DNA of 64,000 nt, taken from assembly GCF_023078275.1 (NCBI RefSeq), contig NC_062977.1, positions 12,545,118-12,609,117 on the forward strand, in the 5' to 3' direction. The position numbers and the translations under genes are program-made. Shown in pieces: positions 10,501-23,291 of the stretch. The DNA comes from Leguminivora glycinivorella. Taxonomy: Eukaryota > Arthropoda > Insecta > Lepidoptera > Tortricidae. Position 1 is the first letter of the stretch, and each line of letters opens with the position of its first letter. The notes beneath the pieces are model-generated. The model was given only the letters and a program-made list of their open reading frames with translations, had not been told where the DNA came from and did not search any database.

Positions 10501-13500
10501 GTATGTTTCTTGGACTCGAGTATCTCCTCCCTCCAGTTGATGGTGGTGGGCGCGGGCGTGGCGCCGGGCGGCTGCGGCACGGGCGGCGCGATGTTCTCGG
10601 CGTTGCGGCGCCGCCGCCCCGAGCGCTTGCCCGCGCGCCGCCGCCCGCCGCCGCTCGCGGGCTCCGGCGCGAGCGCGGGCGCGGGCGCGGGCGCCGCCGG
10701 CGACTGCCGCCGCTCTATGCTGCCCGTGCGCCCGTGGGCCCAGCCGCCGTTTGTCACTTTTTTCTGCAACAGACGAATCACTGTTGCGGCGGTCTTCATG
10801 TAGGCTCTGAAGGTCCTCCGATAGAAACCGAAAATTGACAGCGGTTCACGGTCGATACGGTGAAATAAAAAGGATAGTTCAAACTTTGCATAGTGAATTT
10901 TGAAGTCATATTGAACAACTTTTATTATGGGACCGATGCTGAAGTCGCAAAAAAAATTTGGCTGTTTAATACATTTCGACTGTTATGATGCCCATACTCA
11001 TTTCTATGGAACAGCCAATTTTTTTTGTTCACGATTTCAGCATTGGTCCCATAATCAAAGTTGTTCACCTCAAAAGTCAGAAAGTCACTACAAAGTTACA
11101 ATACAATACAATACAATACAATACAAATCCACTTTATTGCACAACCTCAGAAATGTACATAGGAACACACACATTACAATAAATTTTATTAAAGAGGTAA
11201 ACAACAGGCGGCCTTATCGCTAAAGAGCGATCTCTTCCAAGCAACCTTTGGGTAGTGGAAACATGGTATTCATAACTTTAACTAATTAGGAGGTACAAAA
11301 AAACTAAATTAAAACTAATTCATAGTAGCTAAAAATCACATACATAATACATACAATACCTACACATAACATATATTGTAGTATACTACCTATACATAGT
11401 ATACTAAATATGTGATAACTATAAGCATAATAATAATTTTAAATTATAATACTACTGAATAATGAATGACATGTAATATGAATGATATTATTAATAAATG
11501 AATATGAATATGAATATATGAATATACATACATACCGCTTACATATTATATTTCGTGCCAAAAGTGTAAGTAAAGAATTTACAGAGACACTAACTAATGA
11601 AGGGACAGATAATAATCTTTCAGATGGGATTTAAAAGTAGCAAGGGATTGAGCGCGTCTCAATTCGACAGGATGAGAGTTCCAGAGCCGAACAGCCCGAA
11701 AAGTAAAAGAAGAATTGTAGAATTTGGAAGAGGAAGGAGGAACAGAGAGAAGCAAGTTTGAACGGTCCTTTATATTTCACCTTGTATAAAGCACTGAGGA
11801 GTGTAGTACCACGTCTGTAAGACGCTACGACTTCCACACTTCCACCGACACCCTACACGGTCTTCATTGACCCTGGGTGGTGCCAAAAATGCAACAACCT
11901 GGCAATCGTACTATTTTCGGACCTCACAGATATGAAAATTAATAAATAAGCATGACACTATTCACTTTAGGGTATTTGGGGTTCTCAAAAATCAAATAAT
12001 TATCTTATTGTGGTAGCGCACAAAGGATGTCAAGAATATACTAAAGCGAACGGACCCCGGTTCGCCCGAGCCAACAGTTTCTGATGTCTGACCACTGATA
12101 TAGAATACAGATTCACACACCGCTACAGTAAGGAAGTTGCTTGCCGCCATATACACGCATTGATCACGCTCGTAGCCACGTGAGAATTCGCTTCAGTGTG
12201 ATAATCTCATTAAAATGACAATTAAGTACCGTGACATTAACATTCTAAAAAAATCTTGCTATGTTTACAATTGTATAATGCTAGAAATTAATAGTAGGTA
12301 ATGTATATGCATATGTGAATATTTTAGCTACTTTCCCTAATACTCCTGCGACACAAGACATGGATCGGCTCATTTACCTGATTATTCGAAGACCATAAAG
12401 CGTTCTTAGAGACCGCAGCAGGCACTCGGAAACCGTCGTGGTCCCGCGGGCTAAGGGCGCGGTGTGCCGACACGTCCCGACTGTTGCATTGCGATACTAT
12501 CCTCCTGCGAACGTACAAATTACAATTATATCGCGATTCGCAAATTCTGGACAAAAATAGCAAATAAAAAAACCTAGAAGGTAACCCTAATAAGAAAAGT
12601 ACTAGAATAGGGAAAAGGCTCTGGATTGACACTGAAATACTTACTAGACACTAGAGTAGACACTCCACAGCTCTACTTACCTACTGCACATAAGTGTAAT
12701 AGTGATCGCAAAGCATACTTTTATCGCCCCTTCGTAACAACATTGCACTACTTTTCCGCATAACTTAACATTTGATATAAAAAATCCACCTTTTCTTTTG
12801 TGCGTCATGTTAGCACCATCTGGATAGCGGATCATTGACTTCTGACCTTTACCAGACCCGTTATACCTACCCCTTGATGTAAACATTCTTTGCGGCTCAA
12901 CAAATGTGCAATTATCATTTTTATGTCTCATTGTTTGACACAAAAAAATAATGAGAAGAAAGCAATATCCATTAATAACTATAGATTATCCTCCTGGGGT
13001 TCAATGTCCTAATACTAGGACAAAATACCTACGATGAAATTTGAATCTACGTTAAATGGAATTGAGTTGCTTTTGTTTTGATTCGTCCGATTTTCAAACA
13101 AAAGAAATTCAGCCCTGTTTTCTAGTACCATTAATTCAAATTTATTTGGCATTTTTTTGTATAGTGGGCCGCTAGAGGTTAACACTTTGTCAGCCAAAGA
13201 CGGCTATCGGCTAGTATACTGACTCGCGCGGCTACTGTTCTAATATCAACCTTCGTCCATTTCAAAAAAATGGCAAATGGGACATATTTTAGCAAATAAA
13301 TATCTGATTCTGAACACCGCCTATCGTGTTCAGAATCAGATATTTATTTGCTAAAAGGTAGCATAATTTTGCAGTAAATGAACAATTAGAAAGTAAAAAC
13401 AAAATGATAATTACCCTTCTGTGCTCTGTTCCCTGCTGTACGACCTTAGCGATCTCCAATGATCCAAATCATCCCTGCTATTGCCAATGGTTGAAGAGCG

Positions 13501-16500
13501 ATTACTTTTATAACTGTCTCTCCTTTCTCTGTCACGATTCTTTATACTGGACGGTACGGCGTCGTGCTGAATGCTCACATTACTGTCCTTTCTATTACGT
13601 TCAGCCTTTTTCTCTGAATTTCTTTGCCCTCTACTTGAACTCCTATTAAGAAAAATGATTATTATATTATTTTAAATCATGCATCATATTTCAATTCATA
13701 AAATGATAAACTGAAGACAAATTTCCACCACAGTTAAATCATCATACAAAGGCTTGAATTCTCACATTTTTTGAAGTAACCTTTTTAGTATACACTTGCT
13801 ATATCTTGATGGGGGTAATATATTTTCTTTTAATTGGAATTATTAGTTATTTTTTACGTGCTGATTTTACAAATTCTTAATACAACATTGTACATATCGC
13901 ATTGCTAAAGGTTGTATACCTTTTTCAGTATTAAGGTAATAATAATTGCACGATTATTTTTTCCGTTACGAATTCGACGTTGTTTGTCAGTTTAATTTTA
14001 ATGTTTATCATAAGTCGGACGGATTTGCGACATTCTTAGTGACTTACGTCATTTTAATGACTTTTAGTATGAGATGACGCACAAAAATCCGATCTCTGGT
14101 CATAACAAATTGAACTCGTACCTAATTACAACCTTGTCATTTTGAACGTTGGGTTTAAATTTGCTTACTGCAATTACCTGTCCAATTTGAAGTTTACCTA
14201 CGGGGACAAAGCTTTAAAATGCTTAGCAATGACATAGATGTCTCTTGGTAAACCTTATGTCGTTGCCGTAACGTACACAAATAAATAGTTTTAAGGTTTA
14301 TTTATGATCAGGGCCCGTAACTTTCATGCCGATGTCATCAATTTGACGTCACGCTGCATATAGGTGATTCAAATAATTTTATTGTAATAATTAATCATTA
14401 TTCATCAATAAATTTAATCATGTACAAATGACTTCAAAAGTGAGCTACTCATACGTGAAATAATTAATACCTACTTGATACGTGAAACGAAAAGGAAACA
14501 ATTTTGTTTTGTTTTTATAATTTATTGAAATATGGTTCTAGAAGAAACAAAACTATTTAATAAAAGGTATGTATAAAAATAAACAAATAATTTAATTTAC
14601 TATTCACGTATCAAGTAGGTATTAATTATTTTACGTATGAATAGATTAGTATTGAAGTCATGATTAAAATGATTGATGAATAATGATTCATTATTATTAA
14701 ATAAAACTTGAATCATTCTATATGCAGCGTGACGTCAAATTTATGTCATCGGCACGAAAGTTACGGGCCCTGTTGATGATATTATATTATGAATGGGCTT
14801 GCAAAATTCGATCTCTACTATTTATTCTGGATATGAGAGTTACCTAGTATCATTTCATGGTGATCGCATATTATTGACGATTTTAACAAACAATCATGTT
14901 TTTTTTTTCAACATGTAGTTGTACTTAGTAAGACAACATTCTTATGGCGTTATTCATAACGCGAATTAGTTAATAATTGTTTGTTATTAAATGTCATGTT
15001 GACTTATTTGTGAGAAAGAGACAGAACACTTTTTAACTAATCAGTTCAGTAAGTATAATCAAAGACATATTTAACTCCGTATAGACAGATAATGTCTAAG
15101 AAAAAAACGTACCTCGGTACCATACAGAAAAAGGTACGGTGGCCTAGATGGCATTACACCTTTGTCAAGAGATGGCAGTCTACGCACTGTGATTACACAT
15201 TTTACTTCGTCAGTAACTCTCTATAATACTCGATCCTCTTTGGTATAATAAAAAATACAATAAACTTCGCTTTCCAAGCATTTAAGCTTAAATACACAAA
15301 CCTCTTGTCTCTTCTTCGGGACCTTCTCTTGGATTCCCTTGGCTCACTCGGTTTGACTTCCTGCGGCACTGGTTGTGGCGTGGCTGGCTGTATGTTCTGA
15401 GAGAAACTAGCGGATGTGTCACACATGTCGTCCAGTTTAATATTCTTCTCCACTTCTTCTGTCCAGTCCTAGTTATTAATGAACATATTGACAATTAATA
15501 GCTTCACTAACACATTAATTGAATTTTATTGTGCTAGTTATCTTCCAGCTGTGGCTTTCATCCACAAAAAAATTCAAAATGGAAACTAGATATATGTATA
15601 CATAATTATATTCTAAGACACAATTACATAGCAGGGAGAATAGTAGGCATGTAGTATGGTATGTAGTCAATATTTGTGTGGCTTTTTATCAGGTAAGAGA
15701 TTTCTCCATTTTCTCTATAATTTTTGACCCCAATCAACGGGAAAGATTTTTTTAACATGGATTAAAGTTAATAGTTTTCTAAATTGGACGATTTTGGTTT
15801 TTGGGTACTTTTCTTTTTTTAAGCACTACAGCTCTTGAAACATTGTTATAAACCGCACACTTGACTAGGCTGCAAAGAGAAATGAGATATTGAAAACTGA
15901 TTTGGAATAGCCACAAAAGCAAAACAGTCCAATACAGATACCAAATTTCAAAAAGAATCTTAAAAGAATCAAAATTAAAAACATATATTACCAAGTTTGT
16001 CATGTCCAGCAGATTTGATGAGCTATGTGAAATGGCTTCAGTATCATCCTGTGTGTCTGAATCATGCTTCTGACTCTCCTCATGGTAGGCAGTATTTTCA
16101 TGGTTTGCTTTAATAATACCATTTTTTGGGGCTGTAATAGTCAACATTGTTTTTTAGCAATCTACTAAATAATAAGTATATAATTATCTGGATAGGAAAT
16201 TAAATTCTTCTCACAGGAAGAAAATAAACTTAAATTATAAATGTCAACTATGGTAATTTGAAGATAGATTGGATTATGAAACTAGTACAGAAATATAATA
16301 TTGTATTTGGTTATCAAGTTCAGAATACAAATACATATCAACACCCAAAATTGCAAAAAACAGATTAAAAAGAGAATATACATTTCTTACCATAATCATA
16401 AGAACTTTTCTGGTTCAGTATTTCCCTATGATTCAAGTTTAGGTCATCACTTGCACTTGGCTCACTCAAGTTGAGGTATGAGTTGCTAGGGGTAGATCTT

Positions 16501-17444
16501 CTTGAATTTTGTACTTCATAGTTTTTCAAGTAAGAATTGATAAATTTTTCTCTGTCAAAGTTGTCATTGTCTCTGAGGCGCCCCCGACCTCTTGAGGGCA
16601 GGGTTTGGGACCAGTTGGAATTGGTATTGGGATATGGGCCTTGATTATAATTAGATTGTGTGGAATAATTTGAAAATTGCTTATTTTTTTGATCCATGCT
16701 ATCAAAACTATGATGCCCAGACTGTTCTAAAAACTTTTTCCTGAATCTTGGAGGTATGTTGTCTAAGTTTACCATGTACTTGGGTCTAGATGAATCAGTA
16801 GCATATCCTGCAGAGTTCCGCCTACCTGTTGGTGGTTTAGCCCCCGACCCTGATAGTTGCCGCCCTGCAGAAGCCTCCATGCTTCTACTATCTCTGTTTC
16901 GGTCAACATTTTTTACCTCATGAGCTGGATGTGTTGGTGACTGGGCTCTAGGTTCAGAGACCTGTCTATAATGTCTGTTATAATTAATATCATTATTTGT
17001 ACTGTCTTTGTTTTGATACTCTGCATATGATCTATCTCTCCTAGTTCCTCCCCTAGACCCTGATGCACTATTGAAGCCATGCCTATTGTCATGTTTATTT
17101 GACATTCTTCTATTCATATACTGACTAGAATTATTGTCGCCCCGCATTGGCGCCTTGGTCTGTCGGTCCATATCATACCCCGACTCGCTAGACTTAGGCA
17201 CGTATAATTGTTGTTCAGGCTTCTTATGGCGGTTTATGTGCTCTCTGCCACTAGCGTTTATGTCTAAATCGTTAACAGAATTATGAGATCCGTAGTGACT
17301 TCGAGCTCTGGCCCCGTTTTCTACTTCGTATGAATCCATTTTTCCATCAAAACCATTACCAGATCGCCGCAATGGTCCACTGCCAGGTTTATACAGCTTT
17401 TGTTGTGGTTTACTTCTTCTGTACTCATTACACTCATCATCCAT
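10501..17444 (-). CDS. Smg6: SMG6/EST1A-like protein, N-terminal six coding exons (partial gene)
   Basis: Exons, in coding order: 17444-16391, 16131-15992, 15468-15302, 13642-13415, 12504-12378 and 10763-10501. All join in frame across GT-AG introns (phases 1, 0, 2, 2, 0) and give about 659 residues; the gene continues left of 10501. The product is basic, disordered and rich in Ser, Arg and Asn. Two motifs at residues 12-27 (KLYKPG..PLR) and 74-84 (KKPEQQLYVPK) match the paired exon-junction-complex-binding motifs at the N-terminus of SMG6, the endonuclease of nonsense-mediated decay. R3HCC1-type proteins have one such motif and are the main alternative. Two W-x-E-E-(V/I) motifs (DWTEEV, NWREEI) are unexplained. 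The TPR and PIN domains that would prove SMG6 are outside the window. Odd points: exon 3 uses a gtttgt donor, and the last exon is very GC-rich and encodes Pro/Ala/Arg low complexity. Confidence 0.62.
11098..11880 (-). mobile_element. Non-LTR retrotransposon 3' fragment in an intron
   Basis: Begins on the plus strand with (aatac)n at 11098-11127, which on the minus strand is the short tandem tail of a LINE. Then comes a tattgcacaacctcag / ggcggccttatcgc region and a stretch at 11630-11760 that resembles the end of a LINE ORF. It is interrupted and inserted in the intron between the last two exons of the SMG6-like gene. Confidence 0.6.
13287..13356. repeat. Perfect 31-bp inverted repeat (hairpin)
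   Basis: Two perfectly complementary 31-nt arms (13287-13317 and 13326-13356) with an 8-nt loop lie in an intron of the SMG6-like gene, 59 bp from the 3' end of the exon at 13415-13642. No further copy was seen in the window. Confidence 0.9.
14311..14770. mobile_element. Foldback MITE, about 460 bp, intronic
   Basis: Long inverted repeats with ends gggcccgtaactttc and gaaagttacgggccc. Inner matching pairs include gacgtcacgctgcatata and cctacttgatacgtgaa with their complements. Nearly the whole element can fold on itself. It lies in the long intron between 13642 and 15302 of the SMG6-like gene. Confidence 0.85.
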
Positions 17445-18336
17445 AGCAATATTACTTAACCGTATATATAATTGTTACAAGAACAACATATTGAGATTAA
17501 ATCAGCAATTCTTGATAAAACAATCGTTCTGGAATGAGAACAATAATTGCGAAGTTCTAACCCACTAAGGTTAGGTGTCTCGAAATGTCTACCTGAATAT
17601 ACACAGACTGTTATTAAAAATAACCAATTGTTTACTCAAGCGTATGCTTCACTGAATTGTATGTATTTGTATAAAATGTACTTATTAAACAATACATGGA
17701 CTAATTCACATTTATTGGGTTTATAGACGATGAAGGTGTTTTTCGATTGGACAAACGTTTCAAAATTTACATGAATTATATTCATAGACAAACGACTTTA
17801 TTTCATTTCAAATTTCACCTCTCGGTCAAGTTGATAAAACTTCATGGTATGCTATCGCTGGTATCGCATTCTCAAAACGATTATAGCAGCGTCCCATTCG
17901 TTTGCAGTTTGAAAGAAAGAGATACTATATCAAAGGTACAGCAGTATCGAACCAACGTGTGAATACGGCATAAACTTCTAAAAAATATTTTTTGTGCTGG
18001 TTACACTGGTATATGAAATGTCATCTTTCGAAAGTTATGGACTTATGGCCATCTTCGCTTGTCTATGGCAAATTATACTTCGCTTAGCTATTCTTGATCT
18101 GTATTTCTTGACAATTTTTCCTTACTCGCACATCGGAAATAGATCAAATTTGTTACGTCAAACTATGTTTTCAACCTGCAATGGGTTCTGAACCCGTAGG
18201 TGACGTTTAATTAAATATAAATGTGATTATTTATATATTTAGGAATTTAAAACTTGTACATTTGTATAGTAATAAGTATAATATCCATATTTAAAAGTTT
18301 ATTTTTACCAATAATTTTGTTCATGAATAATATATA
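17445..18336. promoter_or_regulatory. Shared 5' region of divergent SMG6-like and TBPH genes
   Basis: The start codons of the two genes are 892 bp apart, head-to-head, with no repeat between them, so this stretch must hold both promoters and 5' UTRs. No clear TATA box or initiator can be assigned to either gene. Small open frames here show no protein signature. Confidence 0.6.
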
Positions 18337-19572
18337 ATGTCCTTCGAGTACTTACCCGTGGCCGAAGACGAAAATGAAGAACCCATAGAACTACCAATCG
18401 AAGAAGATGGAACATTGATGCTAACAACTGTGTCCGCGCAATTTCCTGGTTGCTGCGGCCTGAAGTATCGCCATCCGGAAACGAAAAACAACCGAGGTAT
18501 AAGATTAAGAGATGGCAGGCTTTACCCTCCACCTGAAGGATGGGGTAATCACTTGTATATTTGCAGCTTTCCTAAAGAAAACAAAAGGAAGTCGGGAGAA
18601 AGCTCCGAAACATCATCAGTAAAGAACAAGAGAAATGATAACTTATGCTCTGATTTAATAGTATTAGGGCTGCCATGGAAAGCAACTGAGCAAACTGTGA
18701 GAGAGTACTTTGAGAAATTTGGTGAAGTCCTGATGGCGCAATTGAAAAGAGATGCAAAGACAGGAATGTCTAAGGGTTTCGCCTTCATTAGATTTGCTTC
18801 TTACACTTCGCAAATGAGGGTGTTGGCTCAGAGGCACATGATAGATGGCCGCTGGTGTGATGTGCGAATACCAAACTCCAAGGAGGGCTCAGTCAACTCT
18901 ATGCCCTGCAAAGTGTTTGTCGGCCGCTGCACTGAAGAATTAACAGCTAATGACTTAAGAGAGTATTTTTCTCAGTTTGGAGAAGTTACAGATGTTTTTA
19001 TTCCAAAGCCATTTAGAGCGTTTAGTTTCATTACGTTTTTGGATCCAGAGGTAGCACAAAGTTTGTGTGGGCAAGATCATATTATAAAAGGTGTGTCTGT
19101 GAATGTGTCTAATGCGTCCCCTAAGCAAAACAAGAGTGGCTCCAACCAGCGGAATTTACCAAGTAGAAACTATGATGAAGGCCATATGCACTCGGCATCA
19201 AATAACAACTCCTGGAGCAACCGTAGCATGGATATGGTGAACATGCAAGCCCTTGGTATGTCTGGTCAGCATGGGCAGACTGGAGTAGCCGGTGGAGGCG
19301 GGCAGGGACAAGGAGGAAGCATGCCGCTGGGAATGAGTGGCCTCCCTGTAAACCAAGCATTGGTGGCGGCAGCACTGAACCAGGCAGCAGGTTGGGGGCT
19401 CATCAACAACATACCCTCTGGAGGATCTGATCAAGGTGCTTTTGCGGGTCCAGGGTCCTCAGCACCACCAGCTCCGCCCAACTTCCTCTCGTGGATGCAG
19501 CAAGGTAACTCAGCACAGGGACCTTCTAGTCAGTGGGGACAGCGGCACCAGTCCCAGGGCCACTCGGTTTGA
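18337..19572 (+). CDS. TBPH: TDP-43 (TAR DNA-binding protein homologue), intronless
   Basis: A complete 411-residue frame without introns. Order of parts: N-terminal oligomerisation domain (1-78); bipartite nuclear localisation signal (82-99, KRK...KNKR); RRM1 (106-179) with RNP2 LIVLGLPW and RNP1 KGFAFIRF; RRM2 (191-262) with RNP2 VFVGRC and RNP1 AFSFITF; and a Gly/Ser/Asn/Gln-rich low-complexity tail. The tail keeps the conserved helical segment around 340-356 (ALVAAALNQAAGWGL). The protein binds UG-rich RNA and controls splicing, stability and transport in nucleus and cytoplasm. The start is the first ATG of the family-typical MSFEYLPVAEDE. The human and Drosophila genes have introns, so the single coding exon is notable. 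It is intact and carries no retrocopy marks such as a poly(A) tail at the end, so it reads as a functional gene. Confidence 0.96.
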   Translation: MSFEYLPVAEDENEEPIELPIEEDGTLMLTTVSAQFPGCCGLKYRHPETKNNRGIRLRDGRLYPPPEGWGNHLYICSFPKENKRKSGESSETSSVKNKRNDNLCSDLIVLGLPWKATEQTVREYFEKFGEVLMAQLKRDAKTGMSKGFAFIRFASYTSQMRVLAQRHMIDGRWCDVRIPNSKEGSVNSMPCKVFVGRCTEELTANDLREYFSQFGEVTDVFIPKPFRAFSFITFLDPEVAQSLCGQDHIIKGVSVNVSNASPKQNKSGSNQRNLPSRNYDEGHMHSASNNNSWSNRSMDMVNMQALGMSGQHGQTGVAGGGGQGQGGSMPLGMSGLPVNQALVAAALNQAAGWGLINNIPSGGSDQGAFAGPGSSAPPAPPNFLSWMQQGNSAQGPSSQWGQRHQSQGHSV

Positions 19573-22450
19573 TCCAATGTATGATTTGACAAGCTCATGA
19601 TAATCTCTGTGATTGTAGCAACATTTAGATAATTGTCATTGGTATAACGGGTTTTAGTCTGCTGCTGAGAGATGGTTTGTTTGTACCTTCATTGTTTGCT
19701 ACTAATGTTATTTATTTCTAATGAAATTGCTTGTGTTTTGTTGAGTTTCTTCAAATCCGTAATATAATTAAATACCTCTTTGTCATAGGTCCAACACATG
19801 CTAATGACATCAACAGTTATCAATATTGCTCATAATGTATGTGGCTATCCATGACTGAAGGGTCTTTGTGTTTTGTGTTCAAGAAGGTTGTTATTGCACA
19901 TGAAGCACAAAACCCATTTTGTAATAGAAAGGCACATTTACATCCTTTAAAACATATTTTGATTGACATATTTTCATACTGAAGTTGGACAAAGGTTAGT
20001 GCTGGCCATTAGTCTATTTAATATAATGAATCCACATGTAATGTAAGATTCATGTTGTGTATCTGGATTGACTAATGAAGCTATGAGTCTTCATTAGAAT
20101 ATTTAGAATGGGTGATAAGCACTTACTGATTGTTTTCTTCACTTGTTGCTAAATTGCAAGTGCACGGTAACTGGAATCAGTGCTAGTCTTATTGGTGTAC
20201 CTATTATAACAATATGTGTAGAATGTATCAATATCCACAAGTTAATATACTATTGCGTTGTCTACTGAATGACTATATCTTGAATAGTAATGTGACTTAG
20301 AACTTGGCCAAGTCTGAAAGTTGCAATTTGATGAAATAAATCAAGTATGTTCCTGGACCTTCCTGAACCCTCCTGGATCCTTAAAGGCACAGCGAAGGCC
20401 TAACTCAAAAATAATATGGGTGGCAAATAAGTTTTCAGTTTTGCTTTTGTTCAACTACTGTCATCTACCTTGACTCTTGTAAAATTGTAACAGAGTAGGC
20501 ATCATCAATTTCATTTACACTATCTAATAAGTTTATACTTTAATGCCATGCTGTGGCATATGTTTAACTCTGCAGAACTAAATACACATATACCTTCTAT
20601 CATGTTTATTATACTTATATTTGCTTCCGTTTTTTCGTCTTATTGTGTACTACATAGGCTACTCTTTAGGCAGATGCAATTTAAAATTTAATTAGTTTGG
20701 TATACTACACCCAAGTTAAACTGAATTTAGATTTGTATCTTCATTTATTTGTATCTATAATACAGTTAGATGTTACCTGTGCTTTTGTACATTAATAGGT
20801 AGGAGTAATCATTAACAACAGACTGTTGAGAGTTCATACATATAAAAAATAGAAATCTATTGAATTGTTATCATTGTTTATCAAATAATGTTGTTTATTA
20901 AATTATTATGAACGCTTCCTGAAGTGGATGTGGTAATTAGATCAGATTGTCTATTTTTTACGAAATAATAATGGTTTGAGTATTTTTGTGATAAAGCAAC
21001 ATGGGATTGTTGTATTGAATGGGTAAATGTTAACTGAGAAACTAGAGTAATCCAGGTTTTACTGCAACTGTATATAATGTTATTAGGACAAAATGGAAGG
21101 ATGCTTGTACAAATTTCAAGACTGTAAAACTATAAACAAATGAATGTCGTAAATTCTAAAACCAAGTGTTACTTTAATATCTAGAATCTTTATGATAAGC
21201 AGCTTCTGTAGATGACTACTGTATCTGCTTCGTCAATGAGCCCCTTAAATCACCATAGCAGTTAGCAGTAGCTATTACCAAAAATAATAGAAATGTTTAC
21301 ATGATTTTGTGTATGCTATGCACATTTGGGTATGTAGGTAGGTATTATCAAATCAAGATGCTCATCACTTGTGTTACGTAAGAGCACTTACAGTACTCGT
21401 GTGAAGATAGTACAGACAGTACCTACAGTTGTCACTATAAAATATCTCTATTACAAAACCTACATGTTCTTTAAATACCTATTTAAAATACTAGAATTGT
21501 AATACTGTATATAAAACCATACTGTACTGGGTTTAATTTATTAATAGAGAAATGTACATAATTATACCAAGAGACGTTAGAGACCATCCTTAGTGTATCA
21601 AACCATAAATACTCAAATGTGTTGTTTAATTATTAACTATGTTCAGAGCCTATTTTAGTGCTTCTTTACTATTACTTTACCCAGGCATTCAGGTCCATTC
21701 ACATGTGTTCTTAATTTCACAATTGAGTAAATAGTAGTTTCTAGATTAGCACAAATTATTTGGGTCCTGTATTACAGTAGGTAGGCATAATCATTACCAC
21801 ATTGCCTGGAAAATAGTTTGAAATTTTTCATTTGCATATATCCATACCCTTGCAGATTTTAACCCAAATAATAACGAAATATTAACGAAAGCTAGGTTAA
21901 AATCTGCTATATAATTTCATTAAATATTTTAGTACAAGAGAAAGTCATAAAATTATCTGTTTTGCGTCATCGTTAGTATTGAATATCAACGTGACCAAAC
22001 GATATTCGCCTCTATCTTGGTATTGATGATAATACAGTAGCTATATCTAGGTTTTTGTTTCCCCTTCAGAGTTGATTTCGTGGATAGGTAGGTATGTTTT
22101 TGCTTGGTTTTGTTTGTTTTATTAACTTATTTGACCGTTTGTTGTTTTGGTTCTAATTTATGCATGTCGGTGTAAGTGTAAGAATATATGTCGTGTTACT
22201 GGTAGTACATAACAATGTATGTAATATAATATTATTGTGACCAATGATACAAACCCAAACCCATTCTACAACAAGTCAATTGAACGTATTGAAATCGATA
22301 TTCTTTTTTTTTCAATTCAAGAATGTTTTTTTATGAAAATGGGGAAATATATAGGTAAATTTAATACATAAATTTGGTACTACATATTTGTAAATTGTAA
22401 CAGTGAGGGATTAACAGGTGTTTTACCAGTTCCAGTTTGACATTTTGTGT
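19573..22450 (+). other. Probable long TBPH 3' UTR and following non-coding sequence
   Basis: About 2.9 kb of AT-rich sequence free of recognised repeats, which is unusual in this window. An AATAAA lies at 20335-20340, and further similar signals occur downstream. TG-rich patches occur shortly after the stop. This fits a long, possibly multi-form 3' UTR, but the true end cannot be fixed from sequence. Confidence 0.45.
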
Positions 22451-22687
22451 TAGCTATCTGTCATGATCGGAAACAAATTCTTGTAAAAATTTGTTCGGTG
22501 CCTCCTCATAAGAAATAAAGTAGGTAATTAATGATAAAAAAACATCTTTGTACTTATGGTAAAAAACTTTTACTCCGCCACTGTCCTTTTGATTAAGGTT
22601 TCTGGCACTTTGGTAGCAAGTGCATTCCTAAAATTGAATAGAATAGAAATGGCAGAAGCGAACTATTTTAGACAATATCTCGTTGTA

Positions 22688-23291
22688 TTAAGAGGATACG
22701 GTAGCGAAAATGCTAAAATGCAAAGGAGCCCCCCTTTCAACTTGGGAATTTTAGTTAAATATACAAGTGTTATTAACTAGATTTATCGAAAAAAATTGTC
22801 CATTAAGAACAACTCAGTCAAAAGATATTTCAAAAAAATCTTTAAAATCGAGGTTCCGCTCTCGACTCTTTCCTCCTTCAAAACTTTAATATCTCTTTAT
22901 TTACATGAACATATTTACATAATTATATAAGAAACTAAGACTAAACTTAAAAGCTAGCTAATGTCTAAAATAATCAAAACTTAATCAATCGGAACGAAAT
23001 TTGAGAATCTGAATAACAATGAAATAATCTATGTCGGACCGTTTAGCTTTTTTGGTTAATTGTTACCAATCTTGAGTATCACACCTTTTTTTGTGCCACA
23101 ATGAAAAAGGCCGTTTTGGAAATTTTTGATTGGCTCTAGAGTCTTTAAAAAGCACAATATCAAAACGGTCCGACACAGATAAAAATAATAACAATCTGTG
23201 TTGAAAAAATCATTGCTCTATCTTCAAAAACCAGGGAGAAAATAGTCGAGAGCGTTTGTATGGAGAATTGACCCCTACCGTATCGTCTTAA
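22688..23291. mobile_element. 604-bp TTAA-bounded non-autonomous element, copy 1
   Basis: TTAA at both ends (22688-22691 and 23288-23291), followed by inverted ends aga(g/c)gatacggtag. There is no open frame of note. A diverged, inverted copy lies at about 55716-56659 and is split by another insertion. TTAA targets suggest piggyBac-type mobilisation. Confidence 0.75.

Noticed and set aside
10510..10838. Plus-strand frames of 97-116 codons opposite the last SMG6-like exon
   Set aside because: Antisense shadows of a GC-rich exon whose minus-strand splice sites and phases fit the upstream exons.
12677..12943. Minus-strand frame of 88 codons as an extra SMG6-like exon
   Set aside because: No acceptor and donor pair keeps the phase convincingly, and the exon at 13642-13415 already joins the one at 12504-12378 in frame without it. 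A small optional exon cannot be excluded.
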